Assembly: GCA_029782295.1 (NCBI GenBank)
Contig: JAKOVB010000089.1
Coordinates: 124,001 to 188,000 of the forward strand
Source: Pseudomonadota bacterium
GTDB lineage: Bacteria > Pseudomonadota > Gammaproteobacteria > Burkholderiales > Methylophilaceae
Length of the DNA stretch: 64,000 nt
Direction of reading: 5' to 3'
Part shown: positions 37,564 through 47,979 of the stretch, one piece after another
Layout: each line of letters opens with the position of its first letter
How positions within the stretch are numbered: position 1 is the first letter of the stretch
Made by a program: the position numbers and the translations under genes
The notes under the pieces: model-generated
The model's input: the letters and a program-made list of their open reading frames with translations, nothing else
Database searches by the model: none
Told to the model about the DNA's origin: nothing

Positions 37564-38718
37564 CTAGAAGGCGACGACTTTCCAGTCATCACCCTGTTTA
37601 ACCAGCTGCCTGTCGCATCCCAGTTCAGCCTGATGTGCTTCGTGACCAGGGAGATCGATGACCACGACCTCGCCGCTCGCACGCAAAGATGCAATTATCT
37701 TTTTCAAGGAAGGATCGGCTCCATGCGGCGCCAGAATGGCAGGCGCATCAGTTGCCGGCTCCAAGGCCGTCATCAGGCCACGCAAATCCAGGCTGAAACC
37801 AGTTGCCGGGCGGGCGCGCCCAAATGCGGATCCTACTTCGTCATAGCGGCCACCCAGCGCCAGCGGACCGGAATATCCCTGTGCATAGGCAGCAAACACC
37901 ATCCCACTGTGATAGTGATAGCCACGTAGTTCGGCGAGATCGAATGAAACCTCAACCTGCAGATCAGCCAGTTGCTCCGCGGCTCGGCGCAGATCAACCA
38001 ATGCCTGCTTGATTTCCGCATATTGCGGCAGACGTTCTTGTGCCGATTGCAGGATTTCAACCCCGCCGTTCAGGTCGGTCAAGGCTAGCAGGGCCATGCG
38101 CACCTCTGCATCCAGCCCTTCCGTCAACTCCTGCAACAAAGCCTTGTCCTTGCTCTGCAGGGCCGCATAGAGAGACTGCTCGAGATCATATGCAATGGTG
38201 GCTCGGCGGATCAGGGTGCGAAAAATCCCGACATGGCTGAAATCGACCAGCAATGCCTGTATCCCTGCGGACTGCAGACCTTGAACCATCAGGCGCTGAA
38301 TCTCGACATCGCTTTCAACGCCAGCGTGGCCAAACAGTTCGGCACCTACCTGCAAAGGTTCTCGAGTCTGGGCCAGACCATCAGGACGGGTACGCAGCAC
38401 ACTGCCGGCATAACACAGACGGGTAACGCCCTGCTGATTCAGCAAGTGCGCATCAATACGCGCGGCTTGTGGCGTGATATCCGCACGCACGCCCATCAAG
38501 CGGCCTGTCAGTTGATCGACCACCTTGAAAGTCGCCAGATCAAGATCGTGACCAGCCCCGGTCGTCAGCGACTCCAGGTATTCCAGCATCGGTGGAATGA
38601 CAAGACGGTAACCGTGAACGCGGAACAGGTCCAGCAAACGGCGACGGATTTCCTCCATGCGCGCGGCGTCCTGCGGCAGGACATCTTCAGTATATTCAGG
38701 GAGCAGCCAGTTACGCAT
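37564..38718 (-). CDS. hisZ: ATP phosphoribosyltransferase regulatory subunit HisZ
   Basis: HisRS-like paralogue that forms the active complex with short-form HisG at the start of histidine synthesis. The 384 residues have a HisRS-type core (NWLLPEYTEDVLPQDAARME) with the class II fold but lack the tRNA-binding domain and the full aminoacylation motif 2. The ATG at 38718 is used; the preceding TTG would overlap the spacer to the DUF2065 gene. It implies a short HisG elsewhere. Confidence 0.95.
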   Translation of the reverse strand: MRNWLLPEYTEDVLPQDAARMEEIRRRLLDLFRVHGYRLVIPPMLEYLESLTTGAGHDLDLATFKVVDQLTGRLMGVRADITPQAARIDAHLLNQQGVTRLCYAGSVLRTRPDGLAQTREPLQVGAELFGHAGVESDVEIQRLMVQGLQSAGIQALLVDFSHVGIFRTLIRRATIAYDLEQSLYAALQSKDKALLQELTEGLDAEVRMALLALTDLNGGVEILQSAQERLPQYAEIKQALVDLRRAAEQLADLQVEVSFDLAELRGYHYHSGMVFAAYAQGYSGPLALGGRYDEVGSAFGRARPATGFSLDLRGLMTALEPATDAPAILAPHGADPSLKKIIASLRASGEVVVIDLPGHEAHQAELGCDRQLVKQGDDWKVVAF

Positions 38719-38724
38719 CAATCA

Positions 38725-38910
38725 TCAACCAAACATCATCAGCAAAACGACACCACCCAACATCGAGGCGAGGCCGACAAAACGCAACTGACCGTCGTTC
38801 ATGGCGATCATGCGCTGAAAAGTCTGGCGCCAGACCTTGGGAGCAAGAAATGGCATCATGCCTTCCAGCACCAGCATCAGGGCGAACGCCATTATCAAAC
38901 TGCTCTTCAC
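38725..38910 (-). CDS. DUF2065 small membrane protein (YjeT-like)
   Basis: A 61-residue protein with two predicted membrane helices (LIMAFALMLVLEGMMPFLAP and FVGLASMLGGVVLLMMF) separated by a short basic-hydrophilic loop. It matches YjeT, found between hflC and purA in many proteobacteria; the function is unknown. Translation begins at a GTG that overlaps the hflC stop by four bases. Confidence 0.9.
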   Translation of the reverse strand: MKSSLIMAFALMLVLEGMMPFLAPKVWRQTFQRMIAMNDGQLRFVGLASMLGGVVLLMMFG

Positions 38911-39782
38911 TTCTTCTTCCCACCTGCGTCGCGCATGTACTTGAAGAATTCTGAATCCGGTTGCAACACCAGCACGTCGCTCTTGCTCTTGAAGCTGTTC
39001 CGATAGGCATCCAGGCTTCGGTAGAAAGCGTAGAACTCAGGATTGCGTCCATAAGCTGCAGAGTAGGTTTCTGCTGCCTTGGCATCACCTTCACCCTTGA
39101 TGCGTTGTGCTTCACGGAAGGCTTCGGCAATGATGACTTCGCGTTGCTTGTCAGCATCAGCCCGGATTTTTTCCGCCGCACCGGCACCTTGTGAGCGCAA
39201 GTCGTTGGCAACGCGCTTGCGTTCAGCCTCCATGCGCTGAAACACCGAGCCGCTGACTTCCTCAGGCAAGTCCACGCGCTTGAGGCGCACATCCAGCACC
39301 TCGATACCCATCTGACGCGCCTCGCGATCAGCTTTCTGGCGCAAAATCTCCATGATCTTGTCGCGTTCACCAGAAACAACGTCATGGATCGTGCGTTTGC
39401 CGAACTCCGCACGCAGGCCATCATTCACCGTCTGAGACAGGCGCGCCTCCGCCTGACGTTCGTCACCACGCACGGATACATAGTATTTCGCCGGGTCTGC
39501 AATGCGCCATTTGACGAAAGAGTCCACCAGGACGTTTTTCTTTTCACTGGTGATAAAGCGGTCCGGTTCCACCCAGTCGAGGGTCACGATCCGCTTTTCG
39601 AAATAGCGGACGTTCTCGACCAGCGGGACCTTGAAGTAAAGGCCGGGTTCCTTCTTCACCGAGACAATCTCGCCAAGGCGAAACACCATGGCGTACTCAC
39701 GCTGGTCAACGGTAAATGCCGACATGCTCAGCAATACCAGACCGATCAGCAATCCGACCAATAAAGTTCCAGCGTTTCTCAT
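38907..39782 (-). CDS. hflC: HflC, modulator of FtsH protease
   Basis: Membrane-anchored SPFH/prohibitin protein that forms a large periplasmic cage with HflK around FtsH. The 291 residues have an N-terminal anchor (AGTLLVGLLIGLVLLSMSAF), the SPFH domain (EYAMVFRLGEIV onward), and a helical C-terminal part with GEGDAKAAETYSAAYGRNPEF. Its start overlaps the hflK stop (ATGA, 39779-39782). Confidence 0.97.
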   Translation of the reverse strand: MRNAGTLLVGLLIGLVLLSMSAFTVDQREYAMVFRLGEIVSVKKEPGLYFKVPLVENVRYFEKRIVTLDWVEPDRFITSEKKNVLVDSFVKWRIADPAKYYVSVRGDERQAEARLSQTVNDGLRAEFGKRTIHDVVSGERDKIMEILRQKADREARQMGIEVLDVRLKRVDLPEEVSGSVFQRMEAERKRVANDLRSQGAGAAEKIRADADKQREVIIAEAFREAQRIKGEGDAKAAETYSAAYGRNPEFYAFYRSLDAYRNSFKSKSDVLVLQPDSEFFKYMRDAGGKKK

Positions 39783-40972
39783 GGACGATTCTCCCTGTCG
39801 CGACTACGGAAAGCATCCCTGGAACGCTGAGTGTTGCCGCTATCTGCATTTTCTGTGGCTGCCACGGGCGCTGCTTCTGGATGCGGTGCCGGGGCCGAGG
39901 CAGAACCACTTGCTGCCATCAGCTTGTCCAGCGGCAAGTACAGCAGATTGCCACCACCGCCCTTCTGATCCACAACCACCTTGCTGACGCTGGACAGAAT
40001 TTGTTCCTGCGCATCCAGGTAGAGACGTTGACGCGTCACTTCAGGTGCCTTTTCATATTGGGCAAGAATCTGGCTGAAGCGACTGGCGTTACCCTGCGCC
40101 TCGTTGACCACACGCAATTTGTAGCCCGCCGCCTCTTCCAGCAATCGCGCGGCAGTACCGCGCGCCTTTGGAATCACGTCGTTGGCATAGGCCTGACCTT
40201 CATTTTTCTGGCGCTCGAGATCCTGGCCCGCTTTCACGGCATCATCGAATGCCGCCTGAACCTGCTCGGGCGGCTGCGCATTCTGCATGGTCACGTTGAC
40301 GATATTGATGCCTGACTTGTAACGATCGAGGATATCCTGCATCAGCTTCTTGGCACGTACCGCAACCTCCTCGCGACCCTCGTACAGGACGAAGTCCATC
40401 TTGCTCTTGCCTACGATCTCGCGAATCGCGGTTTCGGCCGTGCCACGCACGGCATCCTCCACGTTACGGTTGTAGAACAGGAAATCTTCCGGATTCTTGA
40501 GGTTGTACTGAACGGCGAACTGCAGGTCAATGATATTTTCATCATCAGTCAGCATCAGGGATTCTCGCAACTCACGGTTGCGAGACGGACTGCCATCGCC
40601 AGCACTGCGATAGCCGACTTCCAGGGTCCGGACCTGCTCCATGTTAACCACGGTCACAGTCTCGACCGGATACGGAATATGCCAGCGTGGACCAGGCATT
40701 GTCGTTTCGACGTGCTTCCCAAAGCGTAACACCAGGCCACGCGAGCCCTGGTCAACGATATAGAAACCGGTTGCGATCCAGATCAGGAAGACCAGCCCCA
40801 GAACGGGCACTACAGAAAAAGAGGCATGTCCGGGACCTTCCGGCTCCTTGCCTGAGTCTCCCCCCTTGCCAAACAGGCCATTCAACCTACGGCTGAATTG
40901 GCGCATGATTTCATCCAGATCGGGGGGGCCGTCGTTATTGCGCGAACCCCAGCCAGGGTCGTTCGATGCCAT
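39779..40972 (-). CDS. hflK: HflK, modulator of FtsH protease
   Basis: Partner of HflC. The 397 residues have a Gly/Asp/Asn-rich cytoplasmic N-terminus, one membrane segment (about 53-75, VPVLGLVFLIWIATGFYIV), the SPFH domain (QGSRGLVLRFGKHVETTMPG) and a long helical region (EGQAYANDVIPKARG). GGAG stands six bases before the ATG. The C-terminal tail is Ala/Pro rich. Confidence 0.97.
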   Translation of the reverse strand: MASNDPGWGSRNNDGPPDLDEIMRQFSRRLNGLFGKGGDSGKEPEGPGHASFSVVPVLGLVFLIWIATGFYIVDQGSRGLVLRFGKHVETTMPGPRWHIPYPVETVTVVNMEQVRTLEVGYRSAGDGSPSRNRELRESLMLTDDENIIDLQFAVQYNLKNPEDFLFYNRNVEDAVRGTAETAIREIVGKSKMDFVLYEGREEVAVRAKKLMQDILDRYKSGINIVNVTMQNAQPPEQVQAAFDDAVKAGQDLERQKNEGQAYANDVIPKARGTAARLLEEAAGYKLRVVNEAQGNASRFSQILAQYEKAPEVTRQRLYLDAQEQILSSVSKVVVDQKGGGGNLLYLPLDKLMAASGSASAPAPHPEAAPVAATENADSGNTQRSRDAFRSRDRENRP

Positions 40973-40998
40973 GGAATACTCCGAAAATTTATGATTGC

Positions 40999-42126
40999 CT
41001 AAGCGACCACGTCGTATGACTGCAGCGCCTCTTTAAGCCGTTGCTGGTGTTCCGCCAACGCCTGTCTGACCAACTCCATGCCAGCACCGGACTGGGCAGA
41101 AACCCAAACCCTGCGGATTTTACCATATTCATCACGCTCCAGAGCCGGCTCCAGACCCGCACGATCGATCTTGTTGAGCACCATGACCTGAGGTACCTCG
41201 GATGCACCGATTTCACCCAGCACTTTGTTCACTTCTTCAATCTGATCTTCGCGATTTTCACTAGACACATCAATGACATGCAGCAACAGATCCGCTTGCG
41301 CCGCCTCTTCAAGGGTCGCACCGAAAGCATCCACCAGGGCGTGGGGAAGATGCTTGATGAAACCGACGGTATCGGACAACACGACCGGACCGCCTTCGGG
41401 AATATAAAGTTTGCGTGAAGTAGTATCCAGCGTGGCGAACAACTGATCTGCAGCATAGACGCCGGATTGTGTGAGCCGGTTGAACAAGGTCGACTTCCCG
41501 GCATTGGTATAGCCCACCAGTGAAACCGACATCACCTGGGAACGTTTGCGCGCCCTTCGCTGAATGCCCCGCTGGCGCTTAAGCTTGGACAGCTTTTCCT
41601 TGAGGCTTTTGACACGTTCGCGAATCATGCGGCGGTCGAGTTCGATCTGCGTTTCTCCGGGGCCGCCACGCATGCCGATCCCGCCTTTCTGTCGCTCGAG
41701 GTGAGTCCAGCCGCGAACGAGCCGTGTGGACAAGTGCTCCAACTGGGCCAACTCAACCTGCAGCTTGCCCTCAAAACTCTGTGCCCGCTGCGCAAAGATT
41801 TCCAGGATCAGCCCGGTCCGGTCCACAACCCTGACCTCGAGCTTGCGCTCCAGATTGCGTTGCTGGGAGGGTGTCAGATCATGATTGAATACAACAACGG
41901 AAGAAGAGGTTCCCTGCAATGCAGCAGCCACCTCCTCCACCTTGCCGCTACCGACAAAGAAAGTCGCATCAGGTTTGGCACGACGGCCTTCGACCGTGGC
42001 ACGCACGTCCAAGCCGGCCGTTGCGGCCAACTGACGTAATTCCTCGAGACTTTCTTCGTAGCCACCCTCACCCAGGTCAAGGCTGACCAGGACAGCGGCA
42101 TCGCCGCCGTCAGGACGATCCAGCAT
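40999..42126 (-). CDS. hflX: GTPase HflX
   Basis: Ribosome-associated GTPase that splits stalled or heat-stressed 70S ribosomes. The 375 residues show the glycine-rich GTP-binding-domain linker KGGIGMRGGPGETQIELDRR, a coiled segment (LKEKLSKLKRQRG), and G motifs GYTNAGKST (G1), SDTVGFI (G3) and LNKIDRAG (G4). Its ATG overlaps the hfq stop by one base (TAATG). Confidence 0.97.
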   Translation of the reverse strand: MLDRPDGGDAAVLVSLDLGEGGYEESLEELRQLAATAGLDVRATVEGRRAKPDATFFVGSGKVEEVAAALQGTSSSVVVFNHDLTPSQQRNLERKLEVRVVDRTGLILEIFAQRAQSFEGKLQVELAQLEHLSTRLVRGWTHLERQKGGIGMRGGPGETQIELDRRMIRERVKSLKEKLSKLKRQRGIQRRARKRSQVMSVSLVGYTNAGKSTLFNRLTQSGVYAADQLFATLDTTSRKLYIPEGGPVVLSDTVGFIKHLPHALVDAFGATLEEAAQADLLLHVIDVSSENREDQIEEVNKVLGEIGASEVPQVMVLNKIDRAGLEPALERDEYGKIRRVWVSAQSGAGMELVRQALAEHQQRLKEALQSYDVVA

Positions 42127-42359
42127 TATTCTTCGGAAGCAGTCGGGATGCTGACAGCACGTGCCGGCACGATAGTGGAAATCGCGTGCTTGTAGACCAT
42201 CTGTGTCACGGTATTCTTCAGGAGTACCACGTACTGGTCGAAGGAGTCGATCTGCCCCTGCAGCTTGATGCCGTTGACGAGGTAGATAGAAACCTGAACA
42301 TGCTCCTTGCGAAGCGCATTCAGAAACGGGTCTTGTAAGGTTTGCCCTTTGGTGCTCAT
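42126..42359 (-). CDS. hfq: RNA chaperone Hfq
   Basis: Hexameric Sm-like protein that pairs small RNAs with mRNAs. The 77-residue product has the Sm1 motif ([19 protein letters not shown]) and Sm2 ([10 protein letters not shown]); the C-terminal tail is short, as in most betaproteobacteria. AAGGAG lies six bases before the ATG. It is the first gene of the long hflX-to-mfnB run and has its own candidate promoter. Confidence 0.98.
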   Translation of the reverse strand: MSTKGQTLQDPFLNALRKEHVQVSIYLVNGIKLQGQIDSFDQYVVLLKNTVTQMVYKHAISTIVPARAVSIPTASEE

Positions 42360-42434
42360 GTCGTTCTCCTTATTGTGGAGCTTTCTTCAGAAATAAAACT
42401 CTACGTCAAATTCAGGGCGATGGCTACAACCCGT

Positions 42435-42470
42435 TGCCTCCTATTATTGAGGCAGTTTTCAAGCTTTCAA
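42435..42470 (-). promoter_or_regulatory. Candidate hfq promoter with -10 inside an inverted repeat
   Basis: On the minus strand TTGAAA (42470-42465, 5/6) and AATAAT (42448-42443, 5/6) are spaced by 16 bases. The -10 lies in the loop between TGCCTC and GAGGCA (42454-42449 and 42440-42435 on the minus strand), which could form a stem in RNA or serve as an operator. It lies just beyond the radA stop. Confidence 0.45.
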
Positions 42471-42473
42471 GTC

Positions 42474-43832
42474 CTAGTGATCACGTATTTTCATTAACGC
42501 CTGCTCCAGACGCTCAACACCGAAGACTTCGATCCCCTTGATCGGCTGCTTGGGCAAGTTGGCTTTGGGCACAATGGCATGGGTAAATCCCAGCTTGGCA
42601 GATTCCTTGAGGCGCTCCTGTCCACGCTGCACCGGCCTGACCTCACCAGCCAACCCCACCTCACCAAAAACAATCAATTTACTTGGTAATGCCTTGTTTT
42701 TTAATGATGATACGATTGCAACAAGAACGGCGAGGTCTGCCGCTGGTTCGCCGATTTTGACCCCTCCGACCGCATTTACAAAAACATCCTGATCAAAACA
42801 GGCGACCCCGGCGTGACGGTGCAATACCGCCAGCAGCATCGCGAGTCGATTCTGTTCCAGTCCAACGCACAGCCTTTTGGGATTGGGCGCATGCGCTTCA
42901 TCCACCAACGCCTGAACCTCGACCAGCAACGGCCTGGTGCCTTCCTGCGTCACGGTAATGCAGGAACCGGCCACTTGCTCGGAGTGATGTGAGAGAAACA
43001 ACGCGGAAGGATTGCTGACTTCACGCAAGCCCTTCTCCGTCATTGCGAACACGCCAAGTTCGTTCACCGCCCCGAATCGATTCTTGAAGGCGCGTATCAA
43101 CCGGAAACTGGAATTCGGATCCCCTTCGAAGTACAACACGGTGTCGACAATGTGTTCCAAAACACGAGGCCCCGCCAAGGATCCTTCCTTGGTCACGTGC
43201 CCCACCAGCACAATCGTAATCCCCAACTGCTTCGCAAGGCGCGTCAACTGTGCTGAACACTCGCGCACCTGTGCCACGGAGCCCGGTGCAGACTGAAGCA
43301 CTTCGGAATAAAGCGTCTGGATGGAATCGATAACGGCCACATCCGGTTTGTGCGCCTGTAGCGTCGCGAGTATCTTTTCCAATCCGATCTCAGCCAGCAA
43401 CTGCAGCGGACTGGCATCCAGCCCCAGTCGTTTCGCTCGCATCGCGATCTGCTGGGCGGATTCCTCCCCGCTGACATAAACTACCTTGCGTTGACCGCCA
43501 ATATGGCACAAGGTCTGCAACAGCAGGGTGGATTTGCCGATGCCGGGATCGCCACCAATCAGCACGACCCCACCCGGCACCAGACCTCCACCGAGCACGC
43601 GATCAAACTCGGCAATCCCGGTCGGCTGGCGCGGCACTTCAGCCGCCTCGACTTCAGACAATTTCTGCAAACCGCTGGTCTGGGCAAGCGCAGCAAACCG
43701 GTTGTTCGATACTGGCTCGGCGACAGTTTCAACCAGGGTATTCCAGGCGTTGCAAGCCGGACACTGCCCTTGCCATTTTGGAGCCTGCCCACCGCACTCG
43801 GTGCAGGTGTAGACTGTCTTAACCTTGGCCAT
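42474..43832 (-). CDS. radA: DNA repair protein RadA
   Basis: RecA-like ATPase that helps branch migration during recombination. The 452 residues begin at the ATG at 43832 ([10 protein letters not shown]), with the C4 zinc finger ([18 protein letters not shown]), Walker A ([12 protein letters not shown]), the RadA-specific KNRFG motif and a C-terminal Lon-protease-like domain. A longer frame to 43910 would lie inside alr. The gene starts 14 bases before the end of alr. Confidence 0.97.
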   Translation of the reverse strand: MAKVKTVYTCTECGGQAPKWQGQCPACNAWNTLVETVAEPVSNNRFAALAQTSGLQKLSEVEAAEVPRQPTGIAEFDRVLGGGLVPGGVVLIGGDPGIGKSTLLLQTLCHIGGQRKVVYVSGEESAQQIAMRAKRLGLDASPLQLLAEIGLEKILATLQAHKPDVAVIDSIQTLYSEVLQSAPGSVAQVRECSAQLTRLAKQLGITIVLVGHVTKEGSLAGPRVLEHIVDTVLYFEGDPNSSFRLIRAFKNRFGAVNELGVFAMTEKGLREVSNPSALFLSHHSEQVAGSCITVTQEGTRPLLVEVQALVDEAHAPNPKRLCVGLEQNRLAMLLAVLHRHAGVACFDQDVFVNAVGGVKIGEPAADLAVLVAIVSSLKNKALPSKLIVFGEVGLAGEVRPVQRGQERLKESAKLGFTHAIVPKANLPKQPIKGIEVFGVERLEQALMKIRDH

Positions 43833-44895
43833 GGACTCTGACCGGAACGCGCGGTGCCAGCGCGCACAGCAGTTCATAACCGACCGTGCCACAAATCCGT
43901 GCAACGTCATCGACTGGCACTTGGCTGCCCCATAACTCGACAGGACTACCGATGTCTGCTTCGGGAATATCTGTCAGGTCGGCATACAGCATATCCATGG
44001 AAACACGTCCGATCGTCCGTGTCATCCTGCCGACTACGGCGATCGGCGTACCGTTGGGGGCATGGCGCGGATAACCATCGGCATAACCGCAGGCCACGAT
44101 GCCGACCCGGGTCGGTCGATCAGCGGTAAAACGGTGGCCATACCCTAAACTTCCGCCAACAGCGATCTGCTGGACAGCAATGATTTCACTGGCCAGTGTC
44201 ATGGCCGGCTTGAGATCCAGCGATGCCGCGGACTGGTCGTCAAAAGGCGTCGCGCCATACAGCATGATGCCCGGCCTGACCCAGTCGGCATGCGTTTCCG
44301 GATATCGCAGGATGGCAGCTGAATTGGCCATGGAACGAGCGCAGGAAATTTCGGAAGTGAGATCATCAAACCGGGAAAACTGATCTGCGACTCCCGCAGG
44401 TTCATCCGCTGTTGCAAAATGGGTCATCAACGTGATCTTTCCAACCGATTTGCAGGCCTTCAGTCGGTCGTAGAAGCTCCAGAAACGGCCGACAGGCACG
44501 CCCAGCCGGTTCATTCCGGTATTCACCTTGAGAAAGACATCGACCTGATGGCGGCCTCGATCCGCTTCCAGCATCAGCAACTGTGGTTCGGAGTGCACGA
44601 CCACGGACATGTGATGCTGCGAGGCGGTGACCAGATCTTGCGATTCGAAGAGCCCTTCGAGTAACAGAATGGTCTGGCTATACCCCGCCTCCCGTAGCGA
44701 CACCCCCTCCGAGATCAGCAACACAGCGAAACCGTCACTCTCCGCAAGCCCGGAGGCTGCGCGCAGGAGGCCATGCCCGTAGCCGTTGGCCTTGATGACC
44801 GCCAGCGTTTTGGCGTTCGGCGCATGGCGACGGGCCACCGTCAGGTTATGGCGCAACGACTGAAGATCGATGGTGGCAAGAATGGGACGTGACAT
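43819..44895 (-). CDS. alr: Alanine racemase
   Basis: PLP enzyme that supplies D-alanine for peptidoglycan. The 358 residues have the PLP lysine K35 in [11 protein letters not shown], and the catalytic tyrosine region in [10 protein letters not shown]. The dnaB-alr-radA order is common in beta- and gammaproteobacteria. Start is five bases past the dnaB stop. Confidence 0.97.
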   Translation of the reverse strand: MSRPILATIDLQSLRHNLTVARRHAPNAKTLAVIKANGYGHGLLRAASGLAESDGFAVLLISEGVSLREAGYSQTILLLEGLFESQDLVTASQHHMSVVVHSEPQLLMLEADRGRHQVDVFLKVNTGMNRLGVPVGRFWSFYDRLKACKSVGKITLMTHFATADEPAGVADQFSRFDDLTSEISCARSMANSAAILRYPETHADWVRPGIMLYGATPFDDQSAASLDLKPAMTLASEIIAVQQIAVGGSLGYGHRFTADRPTRVGIVACGYADGYPRHAPNGTPIAVVGRMTRTIGRVSMDMLYADLTDIPEADIGSPVELWGSQVPVDDVARICGTVGYELLCALAPRVPVRVHGQG

Positions 44896-44900
44896 CGGGA

Positions 44901-46283
44901 CTAGTACTGATCGGCCCCGAATGCGCCGCCCGCCCCTGTGAAGTTTTCGAAACGGGTATGTTCGCCGAGGAATGTCAGCCTGACCGTACCGATCGGGCCG
45001 TTACGTTGCTTACCGATAATGATTTCAGCAGTCCCTTTGTCCGGGCTGTCCGGGTTGTAGACCTGATCGCGATATATGAACAGGATGACGTCGGCATCCT
45101 GCTCGATCGCGCCGGATTCCCGCAGGTCAGACATCACAGGACGTTTGTTGGGGCGCTGTTCCAGGCCGCGATTCAACTGCGACAGAGCCACCACGGGAAC
45201 ATCAAGCTCCTTCGCTAACGCCTTGAGCGCACGTGAAATTTCCGAAATTTCCGTGGCACGATTTTCGCCCTGCCGGGTTGCAGCCATCAGTTGCAGGTAG
45301 TCAATCACGATCAGTCCGAGCTTACCGCACTGGCGATGCAGCCGTCGGGCACGGGCACGGACTTCCAGCGCGTTCAGGCCTGCACTTTCATCGATGAACA
45401 TGGGGGCGTCATTAAGTTTGCCCAAGGCCGTCGTCAGACGCACCCAATCCTCGTCTTCCAGGCGGCCTGTACGCATGCGATGCTGATCGAGTCGGCCCAC
45501 CGAACCGATCATCCGCATCGCAAGCTGGGTTGCGCCCATTTCCATCGAGAACACGGCGACGGGGAGGCCGGTGTCCAGCGCGACATTTTCTGCAATATTC
45601 AGGGAGAACGCCGTCTTGCCCATGGACGGCCGGCCGGCCACGATGACGAGGTCGCCAGGCTGCAGACCGGAGGTCATCGAATCGAGATCTGAAAAGCCCG
45701 TCGGGATGCCGGTCACATCGCTGGCGTTGTCACGCTGGAACAATTGGTCGATACGGTCGGCCACCTGCGGGAGCAAGGTCTTGATATCGATAAACCCTTG
45801 AGAACTGCGTTGGCCGCCTTCGGCAATTTCGAATATCCTTGCCTCGGCCTCGTCCAGCAGTTGCGCGGCATCCTTGCCCTGCGGGCTGAAGGCGCTCTCG
45901 GCGATATTGGATCCGACTTCCACCAGCATGCGCATGACTGCGCGTTCACGGACAATTTCGGCATAGCGCCGTATATTGGCCGCCGAAGGCGTGTTCTGTG
46001 CCAGCGCCCCAAGATAGGCAATGCCGCCTACCGCCGAAAGCTGTGCCGAGTTTTCCAGCGACTCTGCCACGGTGACAATATCTGCCGGCTTGTTGTGCTC
46101 GATCAGGCGACTGATATGTTCGTAGATCACACGATGATCATGTCGATAAAAATCGGTAGACGTGACCAGGTCGGCGATCTTGTCGAGCGCCTCGTTCTCC
46201 AGCAACAAGCCCCCCAGCACCGATTGTTCGGCCTCGACGGAATGTGGGGGAATTTTCAGGGATGCGAGCGTATCTTCAGCCAT
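44901..46283 (-). CDS. dnaB: Replicative DNA helicase DnaB
   Basis: Hexameric helicase at the replication fork. The 460-residue protein has the N-terminal domain ([19 protein letters not shown]), Walker A ([13 protein letters not shown]), Walker B ([10 protein letters not shown]) and the arginine-finger region. No intein is present. The ATG at 46283 lies five bases after a consensus extended -10 box and has no Shine-Dalgarno sequence, so the transcript may be leaderless. Confidence 0.98.
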   Translation of the reverse strand: MAEDTLASLKIPPHSVEAEQSVLGGLLLENEALDKIADLVTSTDFYRHDHRVIYEHISRLIEHNKPADIVTVAESLENSAQLSAVGGIAYLGALAQNTPSAANIRRYAEIVRERAVMRMLVEVGSNIAESAFSPQGKDAAQLLDEAEARIFEIAEGGQRSSQGFIDIKTLLPQVADRIDQLFQRDNASDVTGIPTGFSDLDSMTSGLQPGDLVIVAGRPSMGKTAFSLNIAENVALDTGLPVAVFSMEMGATQLAMRMIGSVGRLDQHRMRTGRLEDEDWVRLTTALGKLNDAPMFIDESAGLNALEVRARARRLHRQCGKLGLIVIDYLQLMAATRQGENRATEISEISRALKALAKELDVPVVALSQLNRGLEQRPNKRPVMSDLRESGAIEQDADVILFIYRDQVYNPDSPDKGTAEIIIGKQRNGPIGTVRLTFLGEHTRFENFTGAGGAFGADQY

Positions 46284-46288
46284 GATGA

Positions 46289-46297
46289 ATTATAGCA
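46289..46297 (-). promoter_or_regulatory. Extended -10 promoter at the dnaB start codon
   Basis: On the minus strand TGCTATAAT (46297-46289) is a perfect extended -10 element; no good -35 is seen. Only TCATC separates it from the dnaB ATG, so transcription would begin at or within a base of the start codon. Confidence 0.6.
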
Positions 46298-46308
46298 TTC
46301 AGCCCGAC

Positions 46309-46713
46309 TCAACCTTGCGCGGATGGAGCTTCTGGCTGGTTGCGCATGAAATCCGCCACTCCCCAAAGCTGGTTTCCTATCTGCACCATTAACGGCTCCT
46401 CGATCCCCACGTCGTGCATGGCGCGGATCATGCAGAAGATCCACTGGTCACGCTCGCTCTCACCGATCGGAAAAGGTAGATGACGTGCACGCAATCGTGG
46501 ATGGCCGTATTTCTCGACGAACAGCTGCGGACCTCCCATCCAGCCTGACAGAAACTCGAACAGCTTCTGGTTGGCTCGCGGCAAATTGGTATGCATGGCA
46601 CGAATGCCGGCCGCACGAGGTTCTGAATCCATGACCTCGTAGAAGCGGTCTACCAGGCGATGCAGCCCAGCCTCGCCGCCGACGAGTTCGTAAAAATTGG
46701 GAGCTTCACTCAT
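46309..46713 (-). CDS. Group II truncated haemoglobin
   Basis: Haem protein with the 2-on-2 globin fold, probably binding O2 or detoxifying NO. The 134 residues show Tyr25 (B10) in VDRFYEVM, the [14 protein letters not shown] motif with the proximal histidine (H71 or H78), and Trp91 (G8) in RDQWIFCM, all typical of the group II (YjbI/GlbO) type. Its ATG overlaps the purT stop (ATGA, 46710-46713), which couples it to a purine gene; that link has no known biochemical basis. Confidence 0.92.
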   Translation of the reverse strand: MSEAPNFYELVGGEAGLHRLVDRFYEVMDSEPRAAGIRAMHTNLPRANQKLFEFLSGWMGGPQLFVEKYGHPRLRARHLPFPIGESERDQWIFCMIRAMHDVGIEEPLMVQIGNQLWGVADFMRNQPEAPSAQG

Positions 46714-47906
46714 ACTGCGACCGGGCGCACCTTCCCAGCCGCAAGCTTGGCGCGACTGCGGGCCTCATCCACATCCTTGCCGGTGGAAAGCGCGACCCCC
46801 ATGCGACGGCGCTCGAAAGATTCAGGCTTGCCGAACAGGCGCAAGTCTGAGGACGGCACTGTCAAAGCCTCGTCAACCCCCTCAAATACCAGGTTGGTAC
46901 TATCCACCCCGCCATAAATGACGGCACTAGCGCCGGGGGCCTGCAAGGTCACATCCACAGGAAGCCCAAGTATGGCTCGCGCATGCAGCTCGAATTCTGA
47001 AAAACGCTGGCTGGCCATGGTCACCATGCCGGTATCGTGGGGACGGGGACTCACTTCGGAGAACCAGACATCATCGCCCTTGACGAACAACTCGACGCCG
47101 AACAACCCTAACCCGCCCAAATTATCCGTGACCGCCTTGGCGATTTCACGGGCACGGGACAGCGCCTTGGGTCGCATGGCTTGCGGCTGCCAGCTCTCCA
47201 CGTAATCCCCCTTGACCTGCACGTGGCCGATAGGTTCGCAGAAGCTGGTTTCCACGGCGCCATTACGCATCGCACGCACAGTCAGCAAGGTAATTTCATA
47301 ATCAAAATCGATCTGGCCTTCCACGATGACGCGCCCCTGATCGACACGTCCTGCCGTCGCAGCGTATTCCCACGCTGCAGCCACTTGATCTGGAGCCGTG
47401 ACGCGGGACTGACCCTTGCCAGAAGATGACATCACCGGTTTGATGAAACACGGATAGCCGATGCCGCTGTCGATCGCAGCCTGCATTTCCTCAAGACTGG
47501 AGGCGAAGGCATAAGGAGACGTCGGCAACTTGAGAGTTTCACCGGCCAGGCGACGAATGCCTTCGCGGTTCATGGTCAACTGGACAGCTCGCGGATTAGG
47601 AATCACCCGGGACAAACCATCTGCTTCAATCTCGGCCAGGGCACCAATGGCGATCGCTTCGATTTCAGGCACGATCAGCTGAGGCTTCTCCTGCTCGATC
47701 AATGCGCGGAGTGCAGCACCATCGGTCATGTTCACGGTATACGAACGGTGAGCCACCTGCTGACCGGGAGCGTGATCGTACCTGTCAACGGCGATCACTT
47801 CGACGCCCAGGCGCTGCAGGGCGATGATGACTTCCTTGCCCAGTTCGCCGCTCCCCAGCAGCATGACTCGGGTTGCAGAGGGACTGAGGGGGGTACCGAT
47901 CTTCAT
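46710..47906 (-). CDS. purT: Formate-dependent phosphoribosylglycinamide formyltransferase (PurT)
   Basis: ATP-grasp enzyme that uses free formate to make formyl-GAR in purine synthesis. The 398 residues have the N-terminal [13 protein letters not shown] loop, the ATP-grasp core ([16 protein letters not shown]) and the [13 protein letters not shown] segment. The ATG at 47906 is used; longer readings have no support. Formate use fits a C1-oxidising metabolism. Confidence 0.96.
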   Translation of the reverse strand: MKIGTPLSPSATRVMLLGSGELGKEVIIALQRLGVEVIAVDRYDHAPGQQVAHRSYTVNMTDGAALRALIEQEKPQLIVPEIEAIAIGALAEIEADGLSRVIPNPRAVQLTMNREGIRRLAGETLKLPTSPYAFASSLEEMQAAIDSGIGYPCFIKPVMSSSGKGQSRVTAPDQVAAAWEYAATAGRVDQGRVIVEGQIDFDYEITLLTVRAMRNGAVETSFCEPIGHVQVKGDYVESWQPQAMRPKALSRAREIAKAVTDNLGGLGLFGVELFVKGDDVWFSEVSPRPHDTGMVTMASQRFSEFELHARAILGLPVDVTLQAPGASAVIYGGVDSTNLVFEGVDEALTVPSSDLRLFGKPESFERRRMGVALSTGKDVDEARSRAKLAAGKVRPVAV

Positions 47907-47979
47907 GAGGGGGAAACTCCAGCTGCTGAAATGTTGCCGGAATTTTAACACGCGCGGGACGGTTCACCGAGACTGGCGA

